A stretch of DNA of 64,000 nucleotides. It comes from Paracoccaceae bacterium (GTDB taxonomy: Bacteria; Pseudomonadota; Alphaproteobacteria; Rhodobacterales; Rhodobacteraceae). This document shows positions 55,657-63,425 of this stretch, piece after piece. The notes beneath the pieces are model-generated. The model saw only the letters and a list, made by a program, of their open reading frames with translations. It was not told where the DNA came from and searched no databases. Both the position numbers and the translations under genes were made by a program. The first letter of the stretch is position 1; every line of letters begins with the position of its first letter. The stretch is from assembly GCA_020425125.1 (NCBI GenBank), contig JAGQRV010000009.1, positions 64,248-128,247 on the forward strand. Direction: 5' to 3'.

Positions 55657-56469
55657 ATGCGCCTCATCAACCGCACTCCGAGTCCCGCGCTGCGCGCCTT
55701 TCTGGTGCTGGTGCCCTTCGCGCTGGCTTTTGTGGTCTACCTCGTCGCGTCGGAGATACGGCTCGAAGCCAACCCCTCCGACCGGCTGCTGCCATCGCCC
55801 GGCACCATCCTCGACACCGCGGTATCGCTTCTGACCGTGCCTGACCGGCGCTCCGGCGCAATCCTGTTCTGGGGCGACACATGGGCGAGCCTGACCCGCC
55901 TGAGCCTCGGCGTCGGACTGGCCGCCGCGATCGGGCTGGTCTTTGGCATGCTGATCGGCCTTCTGCCCCATGTCCGCGCGACGCTGTCGATCTTCGTCGG
56001 CGTCCTGTCGCTGATCCCGCCGCTGGCGCTGCTGCCGATCCTCTTCATCACGTTCGGCCTGGGCGAGGTGTCGAAGGTCGTGCTGATCGTCATCGGGATC
56101 ACACCCTTTCTGATCCGCGACCTGTCGGGACGGGTGATGGAGATCCCGCGGGAGATGATCGTGAAGGCCGAAACCCTGGGCGCCTCCAGCCTCGTCATCG
56201 CGTTGCGGGTGGCCCTGCCGCAGGTGCTGCCGCGTCTCGTCCAGGCGATCCGGCTGTCGCTGGGACCCGCCTGGCTGTTCCTGATCGCGGCCGAGGCCAT
56301 CGCCGCCAACCAGGGCCTCGGCTACCGCATCTTCCTCGTTCGCCGCTATCTCGCGATGGACGTGATCCTGACCTATGTGCTCTGGATCACCTTCCTTGCG
56401 TGGGTGATCGACTGGCTTCTCAAGGCCGTTGCCCGGCGCGCCTTTCCCTGGACGGAGGTCAGCCCGTGA
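55657..56469 (+). CDS. Guanidine (or urea) ABC transporter, permease
   Basis: A 270-residue permease of the SsuC/TauC class with six hydrophobic segments. The coupling loop is IPREMIVKAETLGASSLVIALRVALPQVLPRLVQAIRL. The AAEAIAANQGLGYRIFLVRRYLAMDVILTYVLWI ending is typical of the urea/guanidine branch. ATG 55657 is taken as the start; GTG 55651 is in frame two codons earlier, and neither has a strong ribosome site. The stop overlaps the GTG start of the ATPase gene. Confidence 0.87.
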   Translation: MRLINRTPSPALRAFLVLVPFALAFVVYLVASEIRLEANPSDRLLPSPGTILDTAVSLLTVPDRRSGAILFWGDTWASLTRLSLGVGLAAAIGLVFGMLIGLLPHVRATLSIFVGVLSLIPPLALLPILFITFGLGEVSKVVLIVIGITPFLIRDLSGRVMEIPREMIVKAETLGASSLVIALRVALPQVLPRLVQAIRLSLGPAWLFLIAAEAIAANQGLGYRIFLVRRYLAMDVILTYVLWITFLAWVIDWLLKAVARRAFPWTEVSP

Positions 56470-57233
56470 GCTTCGTCGAGGTCGAGAACGTCTTCCAGAG
56501 CTACGGGGCGCGGCCGATCCTGGAACGGGTCAACGTCACCGTGAATCGAGGCGAGTTCATCTCCATCGTCGGCGCCTCGGGTTGTGGCAAGTCCACCTTC
56601 CTGCGTCTTCTTCTGGCGCAGGAGCAGCCCACACGGGGCAGCATCACCATCGATGGCCGGCCGCCCGCGCAGGAGCCCGACCGCACGCGCGGTGTCGTCT
56701 TCCAGCGCTATTCCGTCTTCCCGCACATGAATGTGCGCGACAACATCGTTGCGGGCGAGGCCTTCGCACGATCCTTCGGCCGTCTTTTCGGCTCGGAGCG
56801 CCGCGCTGCGCAGGAGCGCGCCGACGCGATGCTGGAACGGATCGGCCTGAACCATGTGGCGGATGCCTATCCCGCCACGCTGTCAGGGGGCATGCAGCAG
56901 CGGCTTGCGATCGGGCAGGCACTCGCGGCCAAGCCGCTGATCCTGCTTCTCGACGAGCCCTTCGGCGCGCTCGATCCCGGCACGCGCCTGTCGATGCACG
57001 ATTTCCTGATGCATCTGCGCGGCGAGATCGGCATGACGGTGTTCATGGTCACCCATGACCTCTCCGAAGGGTTCAAGCTGGGCGACCGGGTGCTGGTCTT
57101 CGACAAGCCACGCTGGGATCCGACCGATCCCGATGCGTATGGTGCCACAGTCACCTACGATTTCGACGCAAGGAACCGGGGCATCCCGTTCCAGACCATC
57201 ATGGAGGAAACCCATGTTCTTCGCCCCGTCTGA
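56466..57233 (+). CDS. Guanidine (or urea) ABC transporter, ATPase
   Basis: A 255-residue ATPase of the SsuB/TauB class with Walker A GASGCGKST at residues 36-44, signature LSGGMQQRLAIGQAL, Walker B ILLLDEPFGALDP and switch His in MVTHDLSEGF. A C-terminal stretch (VTYDFDARNRGIPFQTIMEETHV) is specific to this branch. GTG 56466 overlaps the permease stop. The following hydrolase gene starts 20 nt before this gene ends, so importer and enzyme are translationally coupled. Confidence 0.88.
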   Translation: MSFVEVENVFQSYGARPILERVNVTVNRGEFISIVGASGCGKSTFLRLLLAQEQPTRGSITIDGRPPAQEPDRTRGVVFQRYSVFPHMNVRDNIVAGEAFARSFGRLFGSERRAAQERADAMLERIGLNHVADAYPATLSGGMQQRLAIGQALAAKPLILLLDEPFGALDPGTRLSMHDFLMHLRGEIGMTVFMVTHDLSEGFKLGDRVLVFDKPRWDPTDPDAYGATVTYDFDARNRGIPFQTIMEETHVLRPV

Positions 57234-58458
57234 GCGCACGCGGTCGCACCACCCGGCGGATGCCCGCCGCCACGGAATGCGTGCACATCACCCGGATCTG
57301 ACCAAACTTGCCGGCTGGCGCGCGATGAAGGCGGAGGCGGAGCTGCCCGGCAACCGTTGGGACGAGGAGCGCCGCTGGGCGCTCCGCATGGGTCTGACTG
57401 GGGCGGATTCGATCAAAGACAAGTCGATCCCCACCTTCGCGCGGGGGGAATTGCCGCATTACGCCGGAATCAACACCTTCCTGAAGGCCCCCTATGCCGA
57501 GGACGTTCTGGAGGTCGCACATTACGACGCCACCGTGCTGGGCATCCCTTTCGACGGCGGCACGACCTATCGCCCCGGCACCCGGTTCGGCCCGCAGGGC
57601 GTGCGCAAGATCTCGGCACTCTACACGCCCTACAATTACGAGATGGGGATCGACCTGCGCGAACAGATGACGCTCTGCGATGCCGGCGACGTGTTCACCA
57701 TCCCCGCCAATATCGAGAAGAGTTTCGACCAGATCAGCCGGGCGGTCAGCCACGTCTTCAGCTCGGGCAGCCTGCCGATCATGATCGGGGGCGACCATTC
57801 CATCGGCTTTCCCTGTCTGCGGGGAATCGCCGAGTGCACGTCGAAGAAGATCGGCATCGTGCATTTCGACCGCCATGCCGACATCCAGGAAAAGGACCTG
57901 GACGAGCGGATGCACACCACGCCCTGGTTCCACGCCACCAACATGCCAAACGTGCCCGCGAAGAACCTGGTTCAGGTGGGAATCGGCGGATGGCAGGTCC
58001 CGCGCGAGGCGGTGAAGGTGGCGCGGGAACGCGAGACCAACATCATCACCATGGGCGACATGGAGAAGATGGGCATCGACAGGACCGCCGAAATGGCGCT
58101 GGAGATGGCCTGGGACGGCGTCGACATGGTCTACATCTCGTTCGACATCGATTCGATCGATTGCGGCTTCGTCCCGGGCACCGGCTGGCCCGAGCCCGGC
58201 GGCTTCCTGCCGCGCGAAGCACTTGCGCTGGCGTCGAAAGTCGCCGCCGAGGGCATCTGCGGGATGGAACTGGTCGAGGTCAGCCCGCCCTACGATACAT
58301 CCGACATCACGGCGCTGATGGGAACGCGGGTGATCGTGGACGTGCTCGGCTCGCTCGTCGCATCCGGCAAGCTCGGCGCGCACAAGTCGCATATCGACAA
58401 GCCGAAGTCCTTCCCGCACGGCGATTTCGAAGGCAGGAGGTGGTCCAATGCCACATGA
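57214..58458 (+). CDS. gdmH: Guanidine hydrolase (Ni-dependent, arginase/ureohydrolase fold)
   Basis: A 414-residue ureohydrolase-fold enzyme that would split guanidinium into urea and ammonia. Metal-ligand motifs are GGDHS (His195), DRHAD (Asp219, His221, Asp223) and SFDIDSID (Asp311, Asp313). The DRHxD form, in place of DAHxD of agmatinases and arginases, together with DLDERMHTTPWFHATNMPN, QVGIGGWQVPRE, FVPGTGWPEPGGFLPREAL and MELVEVSPPYDTSDIT closely follows the cyanobacterial guanidine hydrolase Sll1077 as I remember it. Many databases still call such proteins agmatinase. GGAGG sits 6 nt before ATG 57214. The riboswitch and importer support guanidine as substrate. The metal is inferred. 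Confidence 0.85.
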   Translation: MFFAPSERTRSHHPADARRHGMRAHHPDLTKLAGWRAMKAEAELPGNRWDEERRWALRMGLTGADSIKDKSIPTFARGELPHYAGINTFLKAPYAEDVLEVAHYDATVLGIPFDGGTTYRPGTRFGPQGVRKISALYTPYNYEMGIDLREQMTLCDAGDVFTIPANIEKSFDQISRAVSHVFSSGSLPIMIGGDHSIGFPCLRGIAECTSKKIGIVHFDRHADIQEKDLDERMHTTPWFHATNMPNVPAKNLVQVGIGGWQVPREAVKVARERETNIITMGDMEKMGIDRTAEMALEMAWDGVDMVYISFDIDSIDCGFVPGTGWPEPGGFLPREALALASKVAAEGICGMELVEVSPPYDTSDITALMGTRVIVDVLGSLVASGKLGAHKSHIDKPKSFPHGDFEGRRWSNAT

Positions 58459-58918
58459 CCATCCGCACCGGTCGGGGCCGTCCCGCGATCACCGGCAAGA
58501 CCATGCCCACCCCCACGGCCCCGGTCACAACCACGCTCAGCCCGGTCACCTGCACAGTCATCTCGCCCCGGAAGACGAGGCGGCCGAGCTTCAGATCCTG
58601 ACCGCACAATTCATCGACGGCTTCGTCCAAGCCTCTGACAAGACCGCCTATCTGCGGCTGTCCGGCGTACCGTTCGAGCGTCCCGGCAAGGGAGGCGCAA
58701 CCGCGCTCAAGCTGGTGGACGTGAGTCTTTCGACCGACTGGCAGGTCGGCACCGCGGCACCATCATTCGGCTCGCGCGAACTGAGTTACCTGCCATTTCC
58801 CGGATCGATGGTCCGAGAGCGCACGAACATGGCATTGATCTATGTCTCGATGGATGAGAAATCGCTGCTGGATATTCGAAGTTTTCTGAAGGCCCGGCTG
58901 GGCGGGACCGAAATCTGA
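58448..58918 (+). CDS. His-rich protein of unknown function, putative metal-delivery partner of guanidine hydrolase
   Basis: A 156-residue protein I do not recognise. The first 38 residues contain 12 histidines in HxH and HxHxH patterns (His3, 5, 7, 15, 19, 21, 23, 27, 29, 34, 36, 38), a typical nickel/zinc-binding tail as in HypB, UreE or SlyD. Residues 42-156 form a separate compact domain (ELQILTAQFIDGFVQASDK, then YLRLSGVPFERPG ... DVSLSTDWQVGTAAPSF) without a P-loop, so it is not a HypB-type GTPase. GGAGGTGG precedes ATG 58448. It overlaps gdmH by 11 nt. A nickel chaperone or storage role for GdmH is an inference from tail and position. Confidence 0.75.
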   Translation: MPHDHPHRSGPSRDHRQDHAHPHGPGHNHAQPGHLHSHLAPEDEAAELQILTAQFIDGFVQASDKTAYLRLSGVPFERPGKGGATALKLVDVSLSTDWQVGTAAPSFGSRELSYLPFPGSMVRERTNMALIYVSMDEKSLLDIRSFLKARLGGTEI

Positions 58919-58948
58919 GCGAGCCTGACCGGATCAAGACAGCCTCGT

Positions 58949-58969
58949 CGAAACTTCAAGAAAGTCTCG
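58949..58969 (+). promoter_or_regulatory. Imperfect dyad between the guanidine operon and the SorC regulator gene
   Basis: CGAAACTT (58949-58956) and AAGTCTCG (58962-58969) pair with one mismatch around a 5-nt centre. The dyad lies 30 nt after the His-rich gene, in the 200-nt gap before sorC. It may end the guanidine transcript or act as an operator for the next gene. Confidence 0.3.
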
Positions 58970-59120
58970 CAATAATCTGATATTGTTAATTGGTTTCAAG
59001 AAGCCTCTCTCGACACCCTGGCTGTCCGGGCAACGGCTTAGCACGTCAACGGATCCGAGATTTGCATCCGGCGCGAAATTCGGCCACGATCCCGTGACGT
59101 TGCCGCGCCGGACGCCGCCG

Positions 59121-60086
59121 ATGAACAAGCAGAAACTGCCAGACGTGGAGTCCACCCCGCTTGACGAGGCGGCGCGTGCCGGATGGCTCTACTACGTCGG
59201 CCAGAAGACACAGGACCAGATCGCGCGGGAGATGGGGATCTCGCGCCAGCGCGCGCAGCGTCTGGTGTCAAAGGCAATAGCCGAGCGACTGATCCGGGTT
59301 CGCCTCGACCACCGGCTTTCGACCTGTCTGGCGCTGGAGGCCGCGCTCACCGAGCGGTTCGACCTGCGGATGGCCCGAGTTGCGCCGTCGCTCGGTCCCG
59401 GGGTCGATCCTGTCCGCAGCGTCGCGCCGATGGCATCGGCAGAGCTGGAACGGATCCTGGCCACGCCGAACCCCCTCGTCATAGCGATGGGGACAGGGCG
59501 GATGCTGCGCGCCTCGATCGAGGAATTGCCCCAGATGGAATGCCCGCAGCACAAGATCGTCTCGCTGATCGGAAACATCGCACCTGATGGGTCGGCCTCG
59601 TTCTTCGACGTCATCATGCGGGTCGCCGACAAGACGCATGCGCCGCACTTCCCCATGCCCCTTCCCGTGATTGCGGCCACTACCGAAGAGCGGGATCTGT
59701 TTCATTCGCTAGCCCCGATCCGACGCGCGCGCGACCTTGCCAGCCGGGCAGACGTGACCTTCGTCGGGGTGGGACAGATGAGCGATACTGCGCCGCTCTA
59801 TATCGACGGATTCCTCGCCTACGACGATCTGCGCGCCCTGCAGGCGGCCGGTGCGGTCGGCGAGATGGTGGGCTGGCCTTTCGACGCCGAGGGCCGATAC
59901 ATCGATCTCGGTTCGGATTTCTGCGTCGCGGGGGTTCGGGTGACGCCGTCGGATGACACCCTGACCATAGCTGTGGCCGCCGGTCCGGCCAAGATCGCGG
60001 CAATCCGCGGTGCCCTTCGCGGCCGCCTGGCGAGCGCCCTGATCACCGACGAAAGCACGGCAAGCGCCCTGCTTTCGCTCTCGTGA
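59121..60086 (+). CDS. SorC-family sugar-binding transcriptional regulator of the polyol operon
   Basis: A 321-residue SorC/DeoR-like regulator. The N-terminal HTH spans residues 10-60 (DEAARAGWLYYVGQKTQDQIAREMGISRQRAQRLVSKAIAERLI). The effector domain from residue 65 has SorC motifs such as VIAMGTGRMLRASIEEL, KIVSLIGNIAPDGSASFFDVIMRVAD and DVTFVGVGQM. It is 107 nt upstream of an smo-type polyol transporter in the same direction, and three TGAG-type dyads lie between them, so it likely controls that operon. The start at 59121 has no strong ribosome site; longer upstream readings are not convincing. Confidence 0.88.
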   Translation: MNKQKLPDVESTPLDEAARAGWLYYVGQKTQDQIAREMGISRQRAQRLVSKAIAERLIRVRLDHRLSTCLALEAALTERFDLRMARVAPSLGPGVDPVRSVAPMASAELERILATPNPLVIAMGTGRMLRASIEELPQMECPQHKIVSLIGNIAPDGSASFFDVIMRVADKTHAPHFPMPLPVIAATTEERDLFHSLAPIRRARDLASRADVTFVGVGQMSDTAPLYIDGFLAYDDLRALQAAGAVGEMVGWPFDAEGRYIDLGSDFCVAGVRVTPSDDTLTIAVAAGPAKIAAIRGALRGRLASALITDESTASALLSLS

Positions 60087-60116
60087 GCACTCCGGGGGCA
60101 GACGCGCCAAAATTTT

Positions 60117-60175
60117 GAGTTGACTCCTTTAGCGTTATCATTGAGCATATGCTCATGGCTTGAGTAATTTCTCAA
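60117..60175 (+). promoter_or_regulatory. smo promoter region with three TGAG-type inverted repeats
   Basis: Three dyads share GAG/CTC arms: GAGT-TG-ACTC (60117-60126), the perfect palindrome TGAGCATATGCTCA (60142-60155), and TTGAG-N6-CTCAA (60160-60175). Centre-to-centre distances are about 27 and 19 nt. TTGACT (60120-60125) may be a -35 box, with GCATAT inside the middle palindrome as a weak -10. The set is a good candidate for the binding sites of the SorC regulator just upstream. Confidence 0.6.
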
Positions 60176-60193
60176 ACCAAAGGGAGGATACAC

Positions 60194-61513
60194 ATGACAC
60201 TACGCGCTCAGGCGCTGTGGGGGGCGTGCGCCATTGCCGCCCTCTCGACTGCCGCTGCCGCCGAAACAACCATCACCATCGCGACCGTGAACAACGGCGA
60301 CATGGTCCGGATGCAGGGCCTGTCCGACGAGTTCACCAAGGCGCATCCCGACATCAAGCTGGAATGGGTGACGCTGGAAGAGAACATCCTGCGCCAGCGG
60401 GTCACCACGGACATCGCCACGAAAGGCGGCCAGTACGACGTGATGACGATCGGCACCTACGAGGTTCCGATCTGGGCCAAGCAGAACTGGCTGGCACCGC
60501 TGACCGATGTGCCGGCGGATTACGATGTCGACGACCTGCTGCCTTCGATCCGCTCGGCGCTGTCCGTCGACGGCACGCTGTACGCGGCACCGTTCTACGG
60601 TGAATCCGCGATGGTGATGTATCGCAAGGACCTGGCAGACAAGGCCGGCGTCACGATTCCGGATCAGCCGAAATGGGACGACATCATGGCCGCCGCCAAG
60701 GCCATGACCGACAAGGGCAACGAGATCTACGGCATCTGCCTGCGCGGCAAGCCGGGCTGGGGCGAGAACATGGCCTTCATCACGGCGATGGCCAACAGCT
60801 ATGGCGCGCGCTGGTTCGACATGGACTGGAAGGCGCAGTTCGACAGCCCCGAATGGAAGGCCGCGCTCGACGACTACCTGTCGATGATGAACGAATACGG
60901 CCCGCCGGGCGCCTCGTCGAACGGCTTCAACGAAAACCTCTCGCTGTTCCAGACCGGAAAATGCGGCATGTGGATTGACGCCACGGTCGCCGGGTCGTTC
61001 GTGACCGACCCCGACAACTCGACCGTTGCCGACAGCGTCGCCTTCGCCCAGTTCCCGACGAAGGGCGACCTCGAAAACCATGGCAACTGGCTGTGGGCGT
61101 GGAGCCTCGCGATCCCGGCAACGACCGATGCGCCGGATGCCGCCAAGACCTTCGTTACCTGGGCGACCAGCAAGGCGTATACGGAACTCGTCGCGGAGAA
61201 GGACGGCTGGCGTGCCGCACCTCCGGGCACGCGGACCTCGCTCTATGAAAACCCGGACTATCAGGCCGCGGCCCCGTTCGCTGAAATGACCCTGAAATCG
61301 ATGAACGCGGCCACCCCGGATCATCCCTCGGTGCAGGAGACGCCCTACACCGGCGGTCAGTTCGTCGCGATCCCCGAGTTCCAGGGCATCGGCACCGCGG
61401 TTGGCCAGCAGTTCTCGGCGGCCCTAGCCGGTCAGGTCACGGCCGATCAGGCATTGTCCTCGGCGCAGTCCCTGACCGATCGCGAAATGAAGCGCGCCGG
61501 TTACCCCAAGTAA
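60194..61513 (+). CDS. smoE: Polyol (sorbitol/mannitol) ABC transporter, binding protein (SmoE type)
   Basis: A 439-residue family 1 periplasmic binding protein with signal peptide (MTLRAQALWGACAIAALSTAAAAE). Motifs TITIATVNNGDMVRMQGLSDEFTKAHPDIKLEWVTLEENILRQRVTTDIATKGGQYDVMTIGTYE split over the first lobe, and ALSVDGTLYAAPFYGESAMVMYRKDL, are characteristic of the SmoE/MtlE polyol receptors of Rhodobacter and Pseudomonas. GGGAGG precedes ATG 60194. It heads smoEFGK and is followed by an 11-bp stem-loop. Confidence 0.9.
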   Translation: MTLRAQALWGACAIAALSTAAAAETTITIATVNNGDMVRMQGLSDEFTKAHPDIKLEWVTLEENILRQRVTTDIATKGGQYDVMTIGTYEVPIWAKQNWLAPLTDVPADYDVDDLLPSIRSALSVDGTLYAAPFYGESAMVMYRKDLADKAGVTIPDQPKWDDIMAAAKAMTDKGNEIYGICLRGKPGWGENMAFITAMANSYGARWFDMDWKAQFDSPEWKAALDDYLSMMNEYGPPGASSNGFNENLSLFQTGKCGMWIDATVAGSFVTDPDNSTVADSVAFAQFPTKGDLENHGNWLWAWSLAIPATTDAPDAAKTFVTWATSKAYTELVAEKDGWRAAPPGTRTSLYENPDYQAAAPFAEMTLKSMNAATPDHPSVQETPYTGGQFVAIPEFQGIGTAVGQQFSAALAGQVTADQALSSAQSLTDREMKRAGYPK

Positions 61514-61527
61514 GCGTTCCTCCCGAA

Positions 61528-61555
61528 GGGGCCGGCGCCTGAGTGCGCCGGCCCC
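61528..61555 (+). repeat. Perfect 11-bp stem-loop between smoE and smoF
   Basis: GGGGCCGGCGC (61528-61538) and GCGCCGGCCCC (61545-61555) are exact complements around a 6-nt loop, starting 14 nt after the smoE stop. No U-run follows. It has the same position and style as the hairpins in the bzt, chv/ggu, dpp and guanidine operons. Confidence 0.7.
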
Positions 61556-61585
61556 CCGGTCCAGCCGAAAGACCCGGAGGCCCCC

Positions 61586-62458
61586 ATGGCTACCCAGCAT
61601 TCCCGTGCCGCGGCGCGGTTCATGATCTCGCCTGCCGTGATCCTACTCCTGGGATGGATGCTCATCCCGCTGATCATGACGCTGTGGTTCTCGTTCCAGC
61701 GCTACAACCTTCTGATGCCGGGACAAGGCGGCTTCGTGGGCTGGGAGAACTACTACTTCTTCTTCACCGATCCCGCCTTCGTCAGCGCAATCGTCAATAC
61801 GTTGATGCTGGTGCTGGGCGTGCTGATCATCACAGTCGTCGGTGGCATCCTGCTGGCGATCCTTCTGGACCAGCCGATGTGGGGGCAGGGGATCGTGCGG
61901 ATCCTCGTCATCGCGCCCTTCTTCGTGATGCCCACGGTCTCGGCGCTGGTCTGGAAGAACATGTTCTTCAACCCGGTGAACGGGCTCTTCGCACATCTCT
62001 TCAAGGCGATCGGGCTGCAACCGTTCGACTTCCTGGCACAGGCACCGCTCGCCTCGATCATCTGCATCGTCGCCTGGGGCTGGCTGCCCTTCGCCACGCT
62101 GATCCTTCTGACCGCGATGCAGTCGCTCGACAGCGAGCAACTCGAGGCGGCCGAGATGGACGGCGCGAGCGCGTTGGCGAAGTTCTTCTACATCGTGCTG
62201 CCGCACCTGTCGCGGGCGATCACCGTGGTGATCCTGATCCAGACGATCTTCCTGCTGTCGGTCTTCGCCGAAATCCTCGTGACCACTTCGGGCGGCCCGG
62301 GCGATGCGTCGACCAACCTGACCTACCTCATCTACAAGCAGAGTCTGCTGCAGTACGATGTCGGTCTCGGCTCTGCCGGTGGCGTGATCGCAATCATCCT
62401 TGCCAACATCGTGGCCATCTTCCTGATGCGCATGATCGGCAAGAACCTGGATATCTGA
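61586..62458 (+). CDS. smoF: Polyol ABC transporter permease (SmoF type)
   Basis: A 290-residue CUT1 permease (MalF-like) with six helices. The opening ARFMISPAVILLLGWMLIPLIMTLWFSFQRYNL and the coupling loop LEAAEMDGASALAKFFYIVLPHLSRA (EAA motif) are typical. It pairs with the next permease. It lies 72 nt after smoE, the gap containing the stem-loop. Confidence 0.92.
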   Translation: MATQHSRAAARFMISPAVILLLGWMLIPLIMTLWFSFQRYNLLMPGQGGFVGWENYYFFFTDPAFVSAIVNTLMLVLGVLIITVVGGILLAILLDQPMWGQGIVRILVIAPFFVMPTVSALVWKNMFFNPVNGLFAHLFKAIGLQPFDFLAQAPLASIICIVAWGWLPFATLILLTAMQSLDSEQLEAAEMDGASALAKFFYIVLPHLSRAITVVILIQTIFLLSVFAEILVTTSGGPGDASTNLTYLIYKQSLLQYDVGLGSAGGVIAIILANIVAIFLMRMIGKNLDI

Positions 62459-62460
62459 TC

Positions 62461-62586
62461 ATGACCCAAGTGCAGCCGATCCCCGCCCCGAACCCGCATG
62501 GCGCGCCACTGGCACCGGCATCACAACAGGCCCGCAGCCGGTTGTGCGCGTCCCACGGCACGTCCTGTCCCGAAGGAGCCTCATGA
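62461..62586 (+). other. Short open frame between smoF and smoG, doubtful coding
   Basis: ATG 62461, two bases after the smoF stop, opens 41 codons rich in proline and alanine (starting MTQVQPIPAPNPHG) that end exactly over the smoG start codons (TGA at 62584-62586). It could be a small coupling peptide, a remnant of a longer smoG N terminus in another frame, or chance. No ribosome site other than that expected from coupling is seen. Confidence 0.25.
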
Positions 62587-63416
62587 TGGCCCGTGCAGTC
62601 ACCAACCAACGCAAGTCGATCAATACGCTCATTGCGTGGGCGATCGGGTTCCTGATCTTCTTCCCGATCCTCTGGACGATCCTGACCAGCTTCAAGACCG
62701 AGGCCGAGGCCATCGCCTCACCCCCCTCGTTCCTCTTCTTCCACTGGAACCTCGACGCCTACCATGAGGTGCAGGAACGGTCGAACTACTTCCTGCACTT
62801 CTGGAACTCGGTGGTGATCTCGCTGGGATCCACGCTCGTCGGCCTCGCCATCGCGATCCCGGCAGCCTGGTCGATGGCCTTCGTTCCGGCGAAGCGGACC
62901 AAGGACGTCCTGATGTGGATGCTGTCGACCAAGATGCTGCCGCCGGTCGGCGTCCTGATCCCGATCTACCTGATCTTCCGGGACACCGGCCTTCTGGACA
63001 CTCGGATCGGTCTGGTGATCGTGATGACGCTGATCAACCTGCCGATCATCATCTGGATGCTGTTCACCTATTTCCGCGAGATTCCGGGCGAAATCCTGGA
63101 AGCCGCGCGGATGGACGGCGCCACGCTGCGCGACGAGATCATCCACGTCCTCACGCCGATGGCGGTCCCCGGCATTGCCTCGACCCTGCTGCTCAACGTC
63201 ATTCTTTCCTGGAACGAGGCGTTCTGGACCCTGAACTTGACCGCAGCCAAGGCGGCCCCCCTGACCGCCTTCATCGCCAGCTATTCCAGCCCCGAAGGCC
63301 TCTTCTACGCCAAGCTCTCGGCGGCATCCACGATGGCAATCGCACCGATCCTGATCCTTGGCTGGTTCAGCCAGAAGCAACTCGTCCGCGGCCTGACCTT
63401 CGGCGCGGTGAAGTGA
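62583..63416 (+). CDS. smoG: Polyol ABC transporter permease (SmoG type)
   Basis: A 277-residue CUT1 permease (MalG-like) with six helices. Motifs are LIFFPILWTILTSFKTEAEAIASPP near the start and the coupling loop ILEAARMDGATLRDEIIHVLTPMAVPGIAST. AAGGAG lies 5-8 nt before the paired ATG codons 62583 and 62586; the second gives the MARAV start usual in the family. It is 9 nt before the ATPase gene and forms the channel with SmoF. Confidence 0.92.
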   Translation: MMARAVTNQRKSINTLIAWAIGFLIFFPILWTILTSFKTEAEAIASPPSFLFFHWNLDAYHEVQERSNYFLHFWNSVVISLGSTLVGLAIAIPAAWSMAFVPAKRTKDVLMWMLSTKMLPPVGVLIPIYLIFRDTGLLDTRIGLVIVMTLINLPIIIWMLFTYFREIPGEILEAARMDGATLRDEIIHVLTPMAVPGIASTLLLNVILSWNEAFWTLNLTAAKAAPLTAFIASYSSPEGLFYAKLSAASTMAIAPILILGWFSQKQLVRGLTFGAVK

Positions 63417-63425
63417 GGAAAGACA

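Noticed and set aside
54521-57233. Taurine or sulfonate importer (tauABC/ssuABC)
   Set aside because: The permease and ATPase share that class, but there are no sulfonate genes, and the binding-protein motifs and the riboswitch point to guanidine or urea.
57214-58458. Agmatinase (speB) of polyamine synthesis
   Set aside because: The DRHxD motif, long inserts and guanidine-riboswitch context fit guanidine hydrolase better, and no arginine decarboxylase or other polyamine gene is nearby.
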